Shown here: in pieces, positions 15,379 through 23,544 of the stretch
Numbering within the stretch: position 1 is the first letter of the stretch
Layout: every line of letters begins with the position of its first letter
DNA from: Calidifontimicrobium sp964618555
GTDB taxonomy: Bacteria > Pseudomonadota > Gammaproteobacteria > Burkholderiales > Burkholderiaceae_C
Assembly (NCBI GenBank): GCA_964618555.1
Contig: CAZUBF010000028.1
Coordinates: 1 to 29,418 of the forward strand
Direction of reading: 5' to 3'
Length of the DNA: 29,418 nt
Program-made: the position numbers and the translations under genes
Notes under the pieces: generated by a model
Databases searched by the model: none
Seen by the model: the letters and a program-made list of their open reading frames with translations, nothing else
Told to the model about the DNA's origin: nothing

Positions 15379-16356
15379 ATGACCGATTCTGTCCGCCGCC
15401 GCCTGATGACCGCGCTCGCCGCGTTGCCGATGGTGCCGCTGACCGCAAGCGCACAGGCCTTTCCCGAGAAGGCGCTGAAGCTGACCGTCGGCTTCCCCCC
15501 CGGGACCGGACCGGACGTGGTCGCACGGCTGCTCGGCCAGAAGCTCGCTGAGTTGCTCGGGCAGCAGGTCGTCGTCGACAACCGCGCCGGCGCGGGCGGG
15601 CAGATCGCCGCACAGACGGTCGCGAAGAGCTCCGCCGACGGCTACACGCTGCTGCTCGGCGAGGTCGGCTCGATCTCGATCGCACCACCGGCGTTCAGCA
15701 AGCTGCCGTACGACCCAGCGAAGGAGCTGGCCGGCATCAGCGAAGTGGTGCGCTCGGACTTCCTGCTGGTCGTTCCCGCGAACTCGGCCGCACGTAGCGT
15801 GGCCGAGTTCGTCGCGGCGTCGAGGGCGAAAGCGGACAAGACCAACTTCGCGACCTTCGGCGCCGGCACGCCGGGCCACTTCGGCGCCGAGTTGCTCGCC
15901 GAGAGCGCGGGCTTCAAGGTCGAGCCGATCCACTACCGGGCCACCGGCGACGCCGTCACGGCGATCGTCGCGGGTGATGTCGCTGCCGCGTTCGTGTCGA
16001 CGGCGCTCGGTGCGGCGCAGATCAAGGGCGGCAAGATGCGTGCACTGGCCACGACGGCCGCCTCGCGCTCGCCGCTGCTGCCCGACGTGCCGACGTTCGC
16101 CGAGCTCGGCATGCCGGGCGTCGACTTCTCTGCCTGGTTCGCGGTGTTCGCGCCGGCAGGCACGCCGACTTCGGTGCTGGACCTGCTGAACAAGCAGGTG
16201 GTGGCCGCCGTGCAGCACGCCGAAACCAAGGGCAAGCTCCAAGAAGCCGGGTTCACCGTGCTCGGCACCGATCGCGCCGCCACCGAGCAGATGTTGCGCG
16301 CCGAGGCGCAGCGCTGGGCGAAGGTGGTTCGGTCGACCGGATTCCGCGGCGACTGA
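15379..16356 (+). CDS. Bug/TctC-family periplasmic binding protein
   Basis: The 325-residue protein has a signal peptide (RRR, hydrophobic core, cleavage near ASAQAFP about residue 25) and the Bug/TctC pattern: FPEKALKLTVGFPPGTGPD, VVVDNRAGAGGQIAAQTVAK, ADGYTLL and a C-terminal LLPDVPTFAELG segment. Bug proteins, abundant in Burkholderiales, bind carboxylates such as aromatic or small organic acids, often without a linked transporter; none is encoded here. GAGGAG (15364-15369) is the ribosome binding site. It lies 72 bases after the LuxR-type gene. A phenolic acid released by the esterase is a reasonable but untested ligand. Confidence 0.9.
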   Translation: MTDSVRRRLMTALAALPMVPLTASAQAFPEKALKLTVGFPPGTGPDVVARLLGQKLAELLGQQVVVDNRAGAGGQIAAQTVAKSSADGYTLLLGEVGSISIAPPAFSKLPYDPAKELAGISEVVRSDFLLVVPANSAARSVAEFVAASRAKADKTNFATFGAGTPGHFGAELLAESAGFKVEPIHYRATGDAVTAIVAGDVAAAFVSTALGAAQIKGGKMRALATTAASRSPLLPDVPTFAELGMPGVDFSAWFAVFAPAGTPTSVLDLLNKQVVAAVQHAETKGKLQEAGFTVLGTDRAATEQMLRAEAQRWAKVVRSTGFRGD

Positions 16357-16737
16357 GTTCACCGGCTCAGATCGCCAACAATCGCCGCGCCCCGTCGGCG
16401 GGCATCGTCGCACCGCGACTGCGCGCGACGACCTCGCCGCGCTCCATCACCAGGTCGCGGTCGGCGAGCACGGCGACGGCGGCCCGGCGCACGGCCTCGC
16501 AGACAGCGACGGCCGCTCTCGCGGCACGCGGCACTCACTGCGGGGGATCTGTGCGGCAGCGGGGAGCGCAGGACCGGTATCGGCACCTGTGAGCACGCAT
16601 CGTGCACCGGCTCGCCGACGCGGTCCGGGCGAAGTGAGTCGAAGGCGAACGCAGCGAAGTCGGATTGCAAGGCCGACCACCACAGGGTGAGCCCGCAGCG
16701 GGCGCCGCCTGCCGCGGTGCACCCGCGCCGGCAACGA
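16357..16737. other. Gap with decayed coding sequence between Bug/TctC and response regulator genes
   Basis: This 381-base stretch has no intact gene. Its left end (16367-16471) is a recognisable minus-strand scrap of an ABC ATPase C-terminus. From 16472 to 16737 I see no conserved protein in any frame and no clear terminator. It looks like the scar of a larger deletion. Confidence 0.5.
16367..16471 (-). pseudogene. C-terminal remnant resembling UrtE (urea ABC transporter ATPase)
   Basis: Read on the minus strand, about 34 codons before a TGA give LADRDLVMERGEVVARSRG followed by ATMPADGARRLLAI. This matches in pattern the C-terminal end of branched-chain-amino-acid/urea-type ABC ATPases (LAD-x-x-VMERGEVV-x-G-x-G-x-x-M, then VR-x-x-LAI), most like UrtE. 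No Walker motifs or other ATPase parts remain upstream. It lies downstream of a response regulator gene on the same strand. LivF-type ATPases end similarly, so the UrtE label is an inference. Confidence 0.5.
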
Positions 16738-17745
16738 TCAGCGGTTCGCCAACTGACTCACCTTGTCGATCGCCAGCGCCGCCGCCGCGGTGCGCGTCTC
16801 GACGCCGAGCTTGGCGAACACGTGCTCGAGATGCTGCTTCACCGTCGCCGCGCTGTGGCCGAGGATGTCGCCGATGTCGCGGTCGGCCTTGCCCTTGACG
16901 ACCCAGTACAGCACCTCGGCCTCGCGAGCGGTGAGTTTGAAGGCCAGCGTCATCGCGCCGATCATCGCCGCGTCGTCGGCCTCGCGCAGCACCAGCAGCC
17001 ACTCGCCTTCGCCGCCGAAGTCCTCGCCCACCTCGTGCAGCGCGTACGTCAGCCGCCGCGCGCCACGCGCCACCGTCAGCGTCGCCGGCTCCGCGCCTGC
17101 GCGGCGGCGCAGCGACTCGCGGGCGACCCAGGCCACCACTTCGGGGGGCAGGTGCCCTGCGTCGCCCTGGCCGAAGTACTCGTCCATCAGCTTGCGCGCG
17201 AGCGCCGTCTGCCACACCCGCCGTCCGTCGCGCTCGCGCACCACCATCGTCGCGTGACCGAACGCGTCGAGCGCGAGCCGGGCCTGGCGCTGCACGCGCG
17301 CGCTGTGCAGGTGCGCACCGATGCGTGCGAGCACCTCGCGCGGCTTGACCGGCTTGGACACGTGGTCGATGCCGCCGGCGGCGAACGCGGCGAGCACGTG
17401 TTCGGTCTCGGCCAGACCGGTCATGAACACGATCGGGATGTGCGTCGTGCGCGGGTCGGACTTCAGTCGCCGCGCGACCTCGAAGCCGTCCACGCCGGGC
17501 ATCACGGCGTCGAGCAGCACGATGTCGGGCTGCGCCTCGCGCGCCAGCTCGATCGCGCGTTCACCTGCCGTCGCGACGAGCACCGTGAAGCCGCTGTCGT
17601 CGAGCGCCTCGTGCAGCAGCGCCAGGTGGTCGGGCGCGTCGTCGACGATCAGCACGACGTCGGCGCCGCCGCGGTCGGGCCGTGCGGCCGGGTCGCCGGC
17701 CGCGGCCGGCGGCGGTGCAGCGGGGGCGATCGGTTCGGCGGTCAT
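16738..17745 (-). CDS. Response regulator, receiver plus LuxR-type DNA-binding domain
   Basis: The 335-residue protein has a receiver domain at about residues 29-145 (VDDAPD with Asp35/36, phosphoacceptor Asp79 in LLDAVMPG, and a conserved Lys in SKPVK), a middle region of about 120 residues, and a C-terminal LuxR helix-turn-helix (LTAREAEVLYWVVKGKADRDI, LGHSAATVKQHLEHVFAKLG). All receiver residues look functional. Its ATG overlaps the stop of the preceding frame by four bases (ATGA); that frame is the leftover of the partner sensor kinase, so the regulator has lost its cognate kinase locally. It may respond to another kinase, be constitutive, or be on its way to loss. Confidence 0.9.
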   Translation of the reverse strand: MTAEPIAPAAPPPAAAGDPAARPDRGGADVVLIVDDAPDHLALLHEALDDSGFTVLVATAGERAIELAREAQPDIVLLDAVMPGVDGFEVARRLKSDPRTTHIPIVFMTGLAETEHVLAAFAAGGIDHVSKPVKPREVLARIGAHLHSARVQRQARLALDAFGHATMVVRERDGRRVWQTALARKLMDEYFGQGDAGHLPPEVVAWVARESLRRRAGAEPATLTVARGARRLTYALHEVGEDFGGEGEWLLVLREADDAAMIGAMTLAFKLTAREAEVLYWVVKGKADRDIGDILGHSAATVKQHLEHVFAKLGVETRTAAAALAIDKVSQLANR

Positions 17746-18266
17746 GGGGTCTCCAAGTTCGTCAGGTCCTGGTCGATGCGGCGCAGCATTGCCTCGAGCC
17801 GGCAGTCGTGCGCCAGCCGCCGCAGCGGCGCCGAAGGTGTCGCCGGCGGTGCGACGCGTGCGGCGCCCAGCCACTGCGGGTCGAGCCGGCGCGCGAGCCA
17901 GTCGAGCAGTTCGGGCAGGCGCGCCGGCTTGACGATGAAGTCCTGCGGCGCCAGCGGGACGTCGCACTCGAGCCCACAGTCGAACGCATCGGCCGAGGCG
18001 ACCGCCAGTGCCGCGTTGACGATGCCGTGCCGCACCAGCAGCGTGGCGCCGATCGCCTCGAGGATCGGGAACGAGGCGGCGCCGCCGGCAGCGGTGCCGG
18101 CCACGCGCCACGTCCCCCAGCGGCGGAGGCTGCGCGTCGGGGAGCGCTGCGCGTCGTCCTCGACCGACTCGCTGGCGACCCGGCGGTTGTCGTCGCGCCG
18201 CACCTTGCCCACCTGTTGCGGGGCGCCGGCGGGCGGCTGGGCATGGATCGGGATTGTGAGCGGCAT
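17742..18266 (-). pseudogene. Internally deleted hybrid sensor kinase with transporter-like sensor
   Basis: A 174-codon open frame starts at ATG 18266 with an AGGGG ribosome binding site. Its first 90 or so residues resemble the N-terminus of hybrid kinases with a nucleobase-symporter-like membrane sensor: VRRDDNRRVASESVED, LRRWGTWRVAG and ILEAIGATLLVRHGIVNAAL. From about residue 91 it switches to the last part of a receiver domain: SADAFDCG, PQDFIVKPARLPELLDWLARR. Everything between (remaining membrane helices, histidine kinase core, first half of the receiver) is gone, yet the frame stays open. It ends in an ATGA overlap with the response regulator gene. Full-length relatives are around 1,100 residues. 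It is called a pseudogene, but a short translated product is possible. Confidence 0.65.
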
Positions 18267-18356
18267 GTCGACCCCACCCCTACAAGATCCGCACCAGCCC
18301 CGCGGCGGCGCCCGCGAGCCCACTAACATGGCACCGATCCTGCAAACGACCGTGCC
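18267..18356. promoter_or_regulatory. Divergent region upstream of ureA
   Basis: These 90 bases lie between the ureA start and the oppositely oriented kinase remnant. Because ureD is 8 kb away, any promoter for ureAJBCEFG should be here or further left. I see no strong sigma-70 boxes or NtrC-like sites. A 12-codon out-of-frame ATG frame (18328-18366) overlaps the ureA start. Confidence 0.35.
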
Positions 18357-18659
18357 ATGGAACTGACGCCGCGCGAGAAGGACAAGCTGCTGATCTTCAC
18401 GGCCGCGCTGCTCGCCGAACGTCGCAGGGCGCGCGGGCTGAAGCTGAACTACCCCGAGGCGGTGGCGCTGATCAGCGCCGCCATCATGGAAGGCGCACGC
18501 GACGGCAAGAGCGTCGCGACACTGATGAGCGAGGGCAAGTCGGTGCTGACCCGTGCCGACGTGATGGACGGCGTGGCCGAGATGATTCCGCAGATCCAGG
18601 TCGAGGCGACGTTCCCCGATGGCACCAAGTTGGTGACGGTTCACCAACCTATCGCATGA
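18357..18659 (+). CDS. ureA: Urease subunit gamma
   Basis: The protein has the standard 100 residues and sequence of UreA: MELTPREKDKLLIFTAALLAE at the start, GLKLNYPEAVALI, then GKSVLTRADVMDGVAEMI and a VTVHQPI end. It is the small structural subunit of the (alpha-beta-gamma)3 urease, which hydrolyses urea to ammonia and carbamate in the cytoplasm. No clear ribosome binding site precedes the ATG. Its stop overlaps the ureJ start by four bases. It is the first gene of the resumed urease operon; ureD, normally next to it, is at 9538. Confidence 0.96.
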   Translation: MELTPREKDKLLIFTAALLAERRRARGLKLNYPEAVALISAAIMEGARDGKSVATLMSEGKSVLTRADVMDGVAEMIPQIQVEATFPDGTKLVTVHQPIA

Positions 18660-19324
18660 GCATGCACCGTTTGCGGGCCGTCGCCGCCCGCCGACTTTCG
18701 AGGAGGGACCCGACGCCACCCGCCCCCGCTGCCGAGCGTCCGCACACCGCGCGCACCGCCGCCGTCGCGACCTGGCTCGCCGCGCTGCCGCTGTGGGCCG
18801 CGGCGCACGTGGGCGGCGATGCCCATGGGCACGACGGATTCGCCGGTGGCTTCCTGCATCCCTTCAGTGGCATCGACCACCTCGTGGCGATGCTCGCGGT
18901 GGGCTGCTGGAGCGCGCTGCTCGCGCGCCCCGGGCGACCCGACCTCTGGCTGGTGCCGCTGGGTTTCGTCGTCGTGCTCGTGCTCGGCGCGCTGCTCGGC
19001 GCCGGCGGCGTGGCCCTGCCGGCGGTCGAGCCGATGGTCGCCGCCTCGCTCGTCGCCTTCGGCCTGCTCGTCGCGCGGCCCGTGCGGTGGCCGACCGCTG
19101 TGGCGGTCGCGCTGGTCGGCGTGTTCGCGCTGTTCCACGGCCACGCGCATGGCACCGGGGTGGCCGGCGCCGCCGCGCTGGCCGGCATGGCGCTGGGCAG
19201 CGTGCTGCTGCACGCCACCGGCATCGCTGCGGGCCTGCTCGTGCGCCGGCGCAACCCCTGGTGGCCTCGCGTGACCGGCGCGGCGACGCTGCTGTTCGGT
19301 GCGTCGCTGCTCGTCGTGCGCTGA
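18656..19324 (+). CDS. ureJ: HupE/UreJ-family membrane protein, probable nickel permease
   Basis: The 222-residue protein is a HupE/UreJ family member with about six hydrophobic segments and the family motifs HPFSGIDHLVAMLAVG and FHGHAHG, His-rich sites tied to nickel handling. A second His cluster (HVGGDAHGHDG) follows the signal-like first helix. The usual position between ureA and ureB supports nickel supply for urease. The N-terminus carries about 30 extra charged/Pro residues before the first helix if the overlapping ATG at 18656 is used; an internal start would look more typical, but no internal ATG is available there. Confidence 0.88.
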   Translation: MSMHRLRAVAARRLSRRDPTPPAPAAERPHTARTAAVATWLAALPLWAAAHVGGDAHGHDGFAGGFLHPFSGIDHLVAMLAVGCWSALLARPGRPDLWLVPLGFVVVLVLGALLGAGGVALPAVEPMVAASLVAFGLLVARPVRWPTAVAVALVGVFALFHGHAHGTGVAGAAALAGMALGSVLLHATGIAAGLLVRRRNPWWPRVTGAATLLFGASLLVVR

Positions 19325-19337
19325 GAAGGGGCCGCGG

Positions 19338-19643
19338 ATGATCCCCGGCGAACTGTTCACCGACGGGCCCGACCACGTGCTCAACCCGGGACGGCGCACG
19401 CTGACGCTGGTCGTCGAGAACGCCGGCGACCGGCCGATCCAGGTCGGCTCGCATTACCACTTCGCCGAGACCAACGCGGCGCTGAAGTTCGACCGCGCGG
19501 CCGCGCATGGCATGCGGCTGAACGTCGCCAGCGGCACCGCAGTGCGCTTCGAACCCGGGCAGCAGCGCACCGTCGAACTCGTCGACTACGCCGGCGCGCG
19601 CGCCGTGTGGGGCTTTCGCGGCCTCGTGCAGGGGAAGCTGTGA
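19338..19643 (+). CDS. ureB: Urease subunit beta
   Basis: The 101-residue protein is a complete UreB: MIPGELFTDGPDHVLNPGR at the start, VENAGDRPIQVGSHYHFAE in the middle and a RAVWGFRGLVQGKL-like end. It is the second small structural subunit of urease. An AAGGGG ribosome binding site lies 8 bases before the ATG; a longer frame upstream (from 19299) overlaps ureJ and was rejected. A 78-base spacer holding inverted repeats separates it from ureC. Confidence 0.96.
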   Translation: MIPGELFTDGPDHVLNPGRRTLTLVVENAGDRPIQVGSHYHFAETNAALKFDRAAAHGMRLNVASGTAVRFEPGQQRTVELVDYAGARAVWGFRGLVQGKL

Positions 19644-19721
19644 CCAACGACCCCAAGCTCACGGCGTTCGCTGCCCCCAAGGGGCCCTCAGCGCCCTTCG
19701 GGTGGCCGGGCGGGCGCTGAG
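19644..19721. repeat. GC-rich inverted-repeat spacer between ureB and ureC
   Basis: The spacer holds CCCCAAGGGG (19675-19684) and a larger hairpin: CTCAGCGCCC (19687-19696) pairs exactly with GGGCGCTGAG (19712-19721), which abuts the ureC ATG. Its wording (CAAGCTCACGGCGTTCGCTG then CCCCCAAGGGG) resembles short intergenic repeats I recall from Burkholderiales genomes. No second copy was noticed in this window. It may influence ureC translation. Confidence 0.5.
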
Positions 19722-21482
<1,761 letters not shown>

Positions 21483-21517
21483 GCACGGCACCGGACGCAC
21501 GGCCCGACAATGGCAGC

Positions 21518-22156
21518 ATGCTGACCATCAACAAGCTCATCCCCCAGGGTCGCGGCCTCGCGAAGGCCCTGCTCGCGCGCGCCGCGCACGTGACGCTCGA
21601 CTGGGACACGCGCCGGAAGAGCCGCTTCGACGCCACCGACTCGGCAGGCCGCACGCTCGGCGTGTTCCTGCCGCGCGGGCAGGTGGTGCGCGGCGGCGAC
21701 GTGCTGGTGGCCGAGGACGGGTCGCTGCTTCGCGTCGACGCCGCGCCGCAGCCAGTGCTGGTCGTGCGCGCCTGCGCCGAGCACGGCTCGCCGTTCGACC
21801 TGCTGCGCGCCGCCTACCACCTGGGCAACCGCCACGTGCAGCTCGAACTGCACCCCGACCACCTCAAGCTCGAACCCGACCACGTGCTGGCCGACCTGTT
21901 GCGTGCGATGCACCTGATCGTGCGCGAGGAGCAGGCGGCATTCGAGCCGGAAGCGGGCGCCTACGCAGCGGGGGATCACGGCCACGCGCCTGGCCATGCG
22001 CACGGACCAGGCCGTGAGCAGGCACACGATCATGCCCACGGCCACGGCGCGGCGCACGACCACGGCCACGCACACGGCCCGGCGTGCAACCACGATCACG
22101 GCCACGACCATGGGCACGATCACGGCCACGACCATGGCCACCGGCGCGACCGCTGA
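21518..22156 (+). CDS. ureE: Urease accessory protein UreE, His-rich tail
   Basis: The 212-residue protein has the UreE N-terminal peptide-binding domain (LTLDWDTRRKSRF-like region), the GDVLVAEDGSLLRVDA segment and the nickel-binding domain with AYHLGNRHVQLEL. From about residue 152 to the end it is an unusually long histidine tail with 21 His, mostly as DHGH and AHGH units. UreE delivers nickel to the UreD-UreF-UreG-apo-urease complex; His tails of this kind store or concentrate Ni. The end of the tail is encoded by a 24-bp tandem repeat (22091-22138) that also contains the UreF start, giving a 23-base gene overlap. Confidence 0.94.
   Translation: MLTINKLIPQGRGLAKALLARAAHVTLDWDTRRKSRFDATDSAGRTLGVFLPRGQVVRGGDVLVAEDGSLLRVDAAPQPVLVVRACAEHGSPFDLLRAAYHLGNRHVQLELHPDHLKLEPDHVLADLLRAMHLIVREEQAAFEPEAGAYAAGDHGHAPGHAHGPGREQAHDHAHGHGAAHDHGHAHGPACNHDHGHDHGHDHGHDHGHRRDR
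22091..22138 (+). repeat. 24-bp tandem repeat coding UreE tail and UreF start
   Basis: Two copies of a 24-bp unit beginning CACGATCACGGCCACGACCA lie head to tail (22091-22114 and 22115-22138), differing only at the last base. In the ureE frame each encodes eight His/Asp/Gly residues; in the +1-shifted ureF frame each carries one ATG (22110 and 22134). The unit is divisible by three, so gain or loss keeps both frames. Confidence 0.8.
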
Positions 22157-22862
22157 GACCGACCCGCGGCCCGACGCGCCCGCGCTGCCCGCTGCCGCGC
22201 TGCTGCAGCTGATCTGGCTCGCGTCGCCGGCCCTGCCGGTGGGCGGGTTCAGCTACTCGGAAGGACTCGAAGCCGCCGTCGACGCGGGCGTCGTGACCGA
22301 CGAGGACAGCGCCTGCGGCTGGCTGCTCGACCAGCTCGCGCTGGTGCAGTCGCGCAGCGACCTGGCTGCCGCCGCCGCGGCCTTCGCCGCGTGGCAGCAC
22401 CACGACGCCGAGCGCGTGCGCGAACTCAACACCTCGGTCGCCGCCACGCGCGAGTCGGCCGAGCTGCGGTTGCAGAGCGAACAGACCGGACGATCGCTGG
22501 CGAAGTGGCTGCGCCAGCGCCACCCCGACGACGCGCGCGTCGACACGCTGGACGCGCTCGCGCCGCCCACGTGGCCGGTGGCTTTCGCGCTCGCCGCCGC
22601 CGTCACCGGCGCGCCCGCACGCGAGGCGCTGCTGGCGATGGCCTTCGGCTGGGCCGAGAACCAGGTGCAGGCCGCGATCCGCGCCGTGCCGCTGGGCCAG
22701 AGCGCGGGCCAGCGCATCCTCGCGGCGCTGGCCGACGCGATCCCCGCCGCCGTCGACGACGCGCTCGCCCGCACCGACGCCACGCGCCAGTCGTTCGCAC
22801 CGATGCTCGCCGTGCTGTCGGCGCGCCACGAAACCCAGTACTCCCGCCTGTTCCGCTCATGA
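22134..22862 (+). CDS. ureF: Urease accessory protein UreF
   Basis: From the ATG at 22134 the protein has 242 residues and matches UreF: LLQLIWLASPALPVGGFSYS with the EGLE motif, a helical body, and a C-terminal SARHETQYSRLFRS end. UreF works with UreD and UreG in GTP-dependent nickel insertion. The start lies inside the ureE His tail, overlapping it by 23 bases; an identical ATG sits 24 bases upstream and two more in-frame ATGs (from 21996) precede it. The 22134 start gives the most family-like N-terminus. The stop overlaps the ureG start by four bases. Confidence 0.94.
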   Translation: MATGATAETDPRPDAPALPAAALLQLIWLASPALPVGGFSYSEGLEAAVDAGVVTDEDSACGWLLDQLALVQSRSDLAAAAAAFAAWQHHDAERVRELNTSVAATRESAELRLQSEQTGRSLAKWLRQRHPDDARVDTLDALAPPTWPVAFALAAAVTGAPAREALLAMAFGWAENQVQAAIRAVPLGQSAGQRILAALADAIPAAVDDALARTDATRQSFAPMLAVLSARHETQYSRLFRS

Positions 22863-23518
22863 CGCTGCTGCAGTCGATTCCCGGTCGCACCACGAAGCTG
22901 CCCCCGCTGCGCGTGGGCGTCGGCGGGCCGGTGGGCTCGGGCAAGACGACGCTGGTCGAGATGCTGTGCAAGGCGATGCGCGGCACCTGGGATCTCGTCG
23001 TCGTCACCAACGACATCTACACCAAGGAAGACCAGCGCCTGCTCACCGTGGCCGGCGCGCTCGAGCCCGAGCGCATCATGGGTGTCGAGACCGGCGGCTG
23101 CCCGCACACCGCGATCCGCGAGGACGCGTCGATCAACCTCGAGGCGGTCGACCGCCTGCTGGCCCGGTTCCCGAACGCCGACATCGTGTTCATCGAGTCG
23201 GGCGGCGACAACCTGGCGGCCACGTTCAGCCCGGAACTGTCGGACCTGACGATCTACGTCATCGACGTCGCCGCCGGCGAGAAGATCCCGCGCAAGGGCG
23301 GCCCCGGCATCACGAAGAGCGACCTGTTGGTGATCAACAAGACCGACCTCGCGCCGCACGTCGGCGCCGACCTCGCGGTGATGGAGGCCGACACGCGCCG
23401 CATGCGAGCGCAGCGGCCCTACGTGATGAGCAACCTGCGCACCCGCCAGGGACTGCGCGACGTGATCGACTTCATCGAGCGCAAGGGGCTGCTGACGTCG
23501 CCGGCCGCAGCGCGCTGA
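22859..23518 (+). CDS. ureG: Urease accessory GTPase UreG
   Basis: The 219-residue SIMIBI GTPase has its P-loop GPVGSGKTT (residues 23-31), the TNDIYTKEDQ segment, the nickel-binding CPH motif (Cys81-Pro-His83) in TGGCPHTAIRED, FIESGGDNLAATFSPEL, and the NKTDLAP specificity motif. It hydrolyses GTP to drive nickel transfer into urease. It closes the operon; 26 bases further on the converging cphA gene ends. A small GGCGTCGACGC-type palindrome in that gap could fold but has no T-run. Confidence 0.96.
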   Translation: MTLLQSIPGRTTKLPPLRVGVGGPVGSGKTTLVEMLCKAMRGTWDLVVVTNDIYTKEDQRLLTVAGALEPERIMGVETGGCPHTAIREDASINLEAVDRLLARFPNADIVFIESGGDNLAATFSPELSDLTIYVIDVAAGEKIPRKGGPGITKSDLLVINKTDLAPHVGADLAVMEADTRRMRAQRPYVMSNLRTRQGLRDVIDFIERKGLLTSPAAAR

Positions 23519-23544
23519 CCGGCGTCGACGCGCCGGGCCGCCGC

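Noticed and set aside
16535..16737. Minus-strand reading frames after the response regulator as extra coding sequence
   Set aside because: The frames are Arg/Ser/Pro-rich without conserved motifs; only the short scrap at 16367-16471 is recognisable.
10360..18356. Mobile element carrying the genes between ureD and ureA
   Set aside because: I found no transposase, integrase, tRNA, terminal inverted repeats or flanking direct repeats, so a mobile element cannot be named.
18328..18366. Twelve-codon ATG frame overlapping the ureA start
   Set aside because: It has no ribosome binding site and nothing shows that it is translated; chance is the simplest explanation.
22091..22138. CRISPR-like array
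   Set aside because: The two units are directly adjacent without spacers and encode the His-rich UreE tail.
23519..23544. Bidirectional intrinsic terminator between ureG and cphA
   Set aside because: The gap has a short imperfect palindrome but no T-run on either strand, so it is not listed as a terminator.
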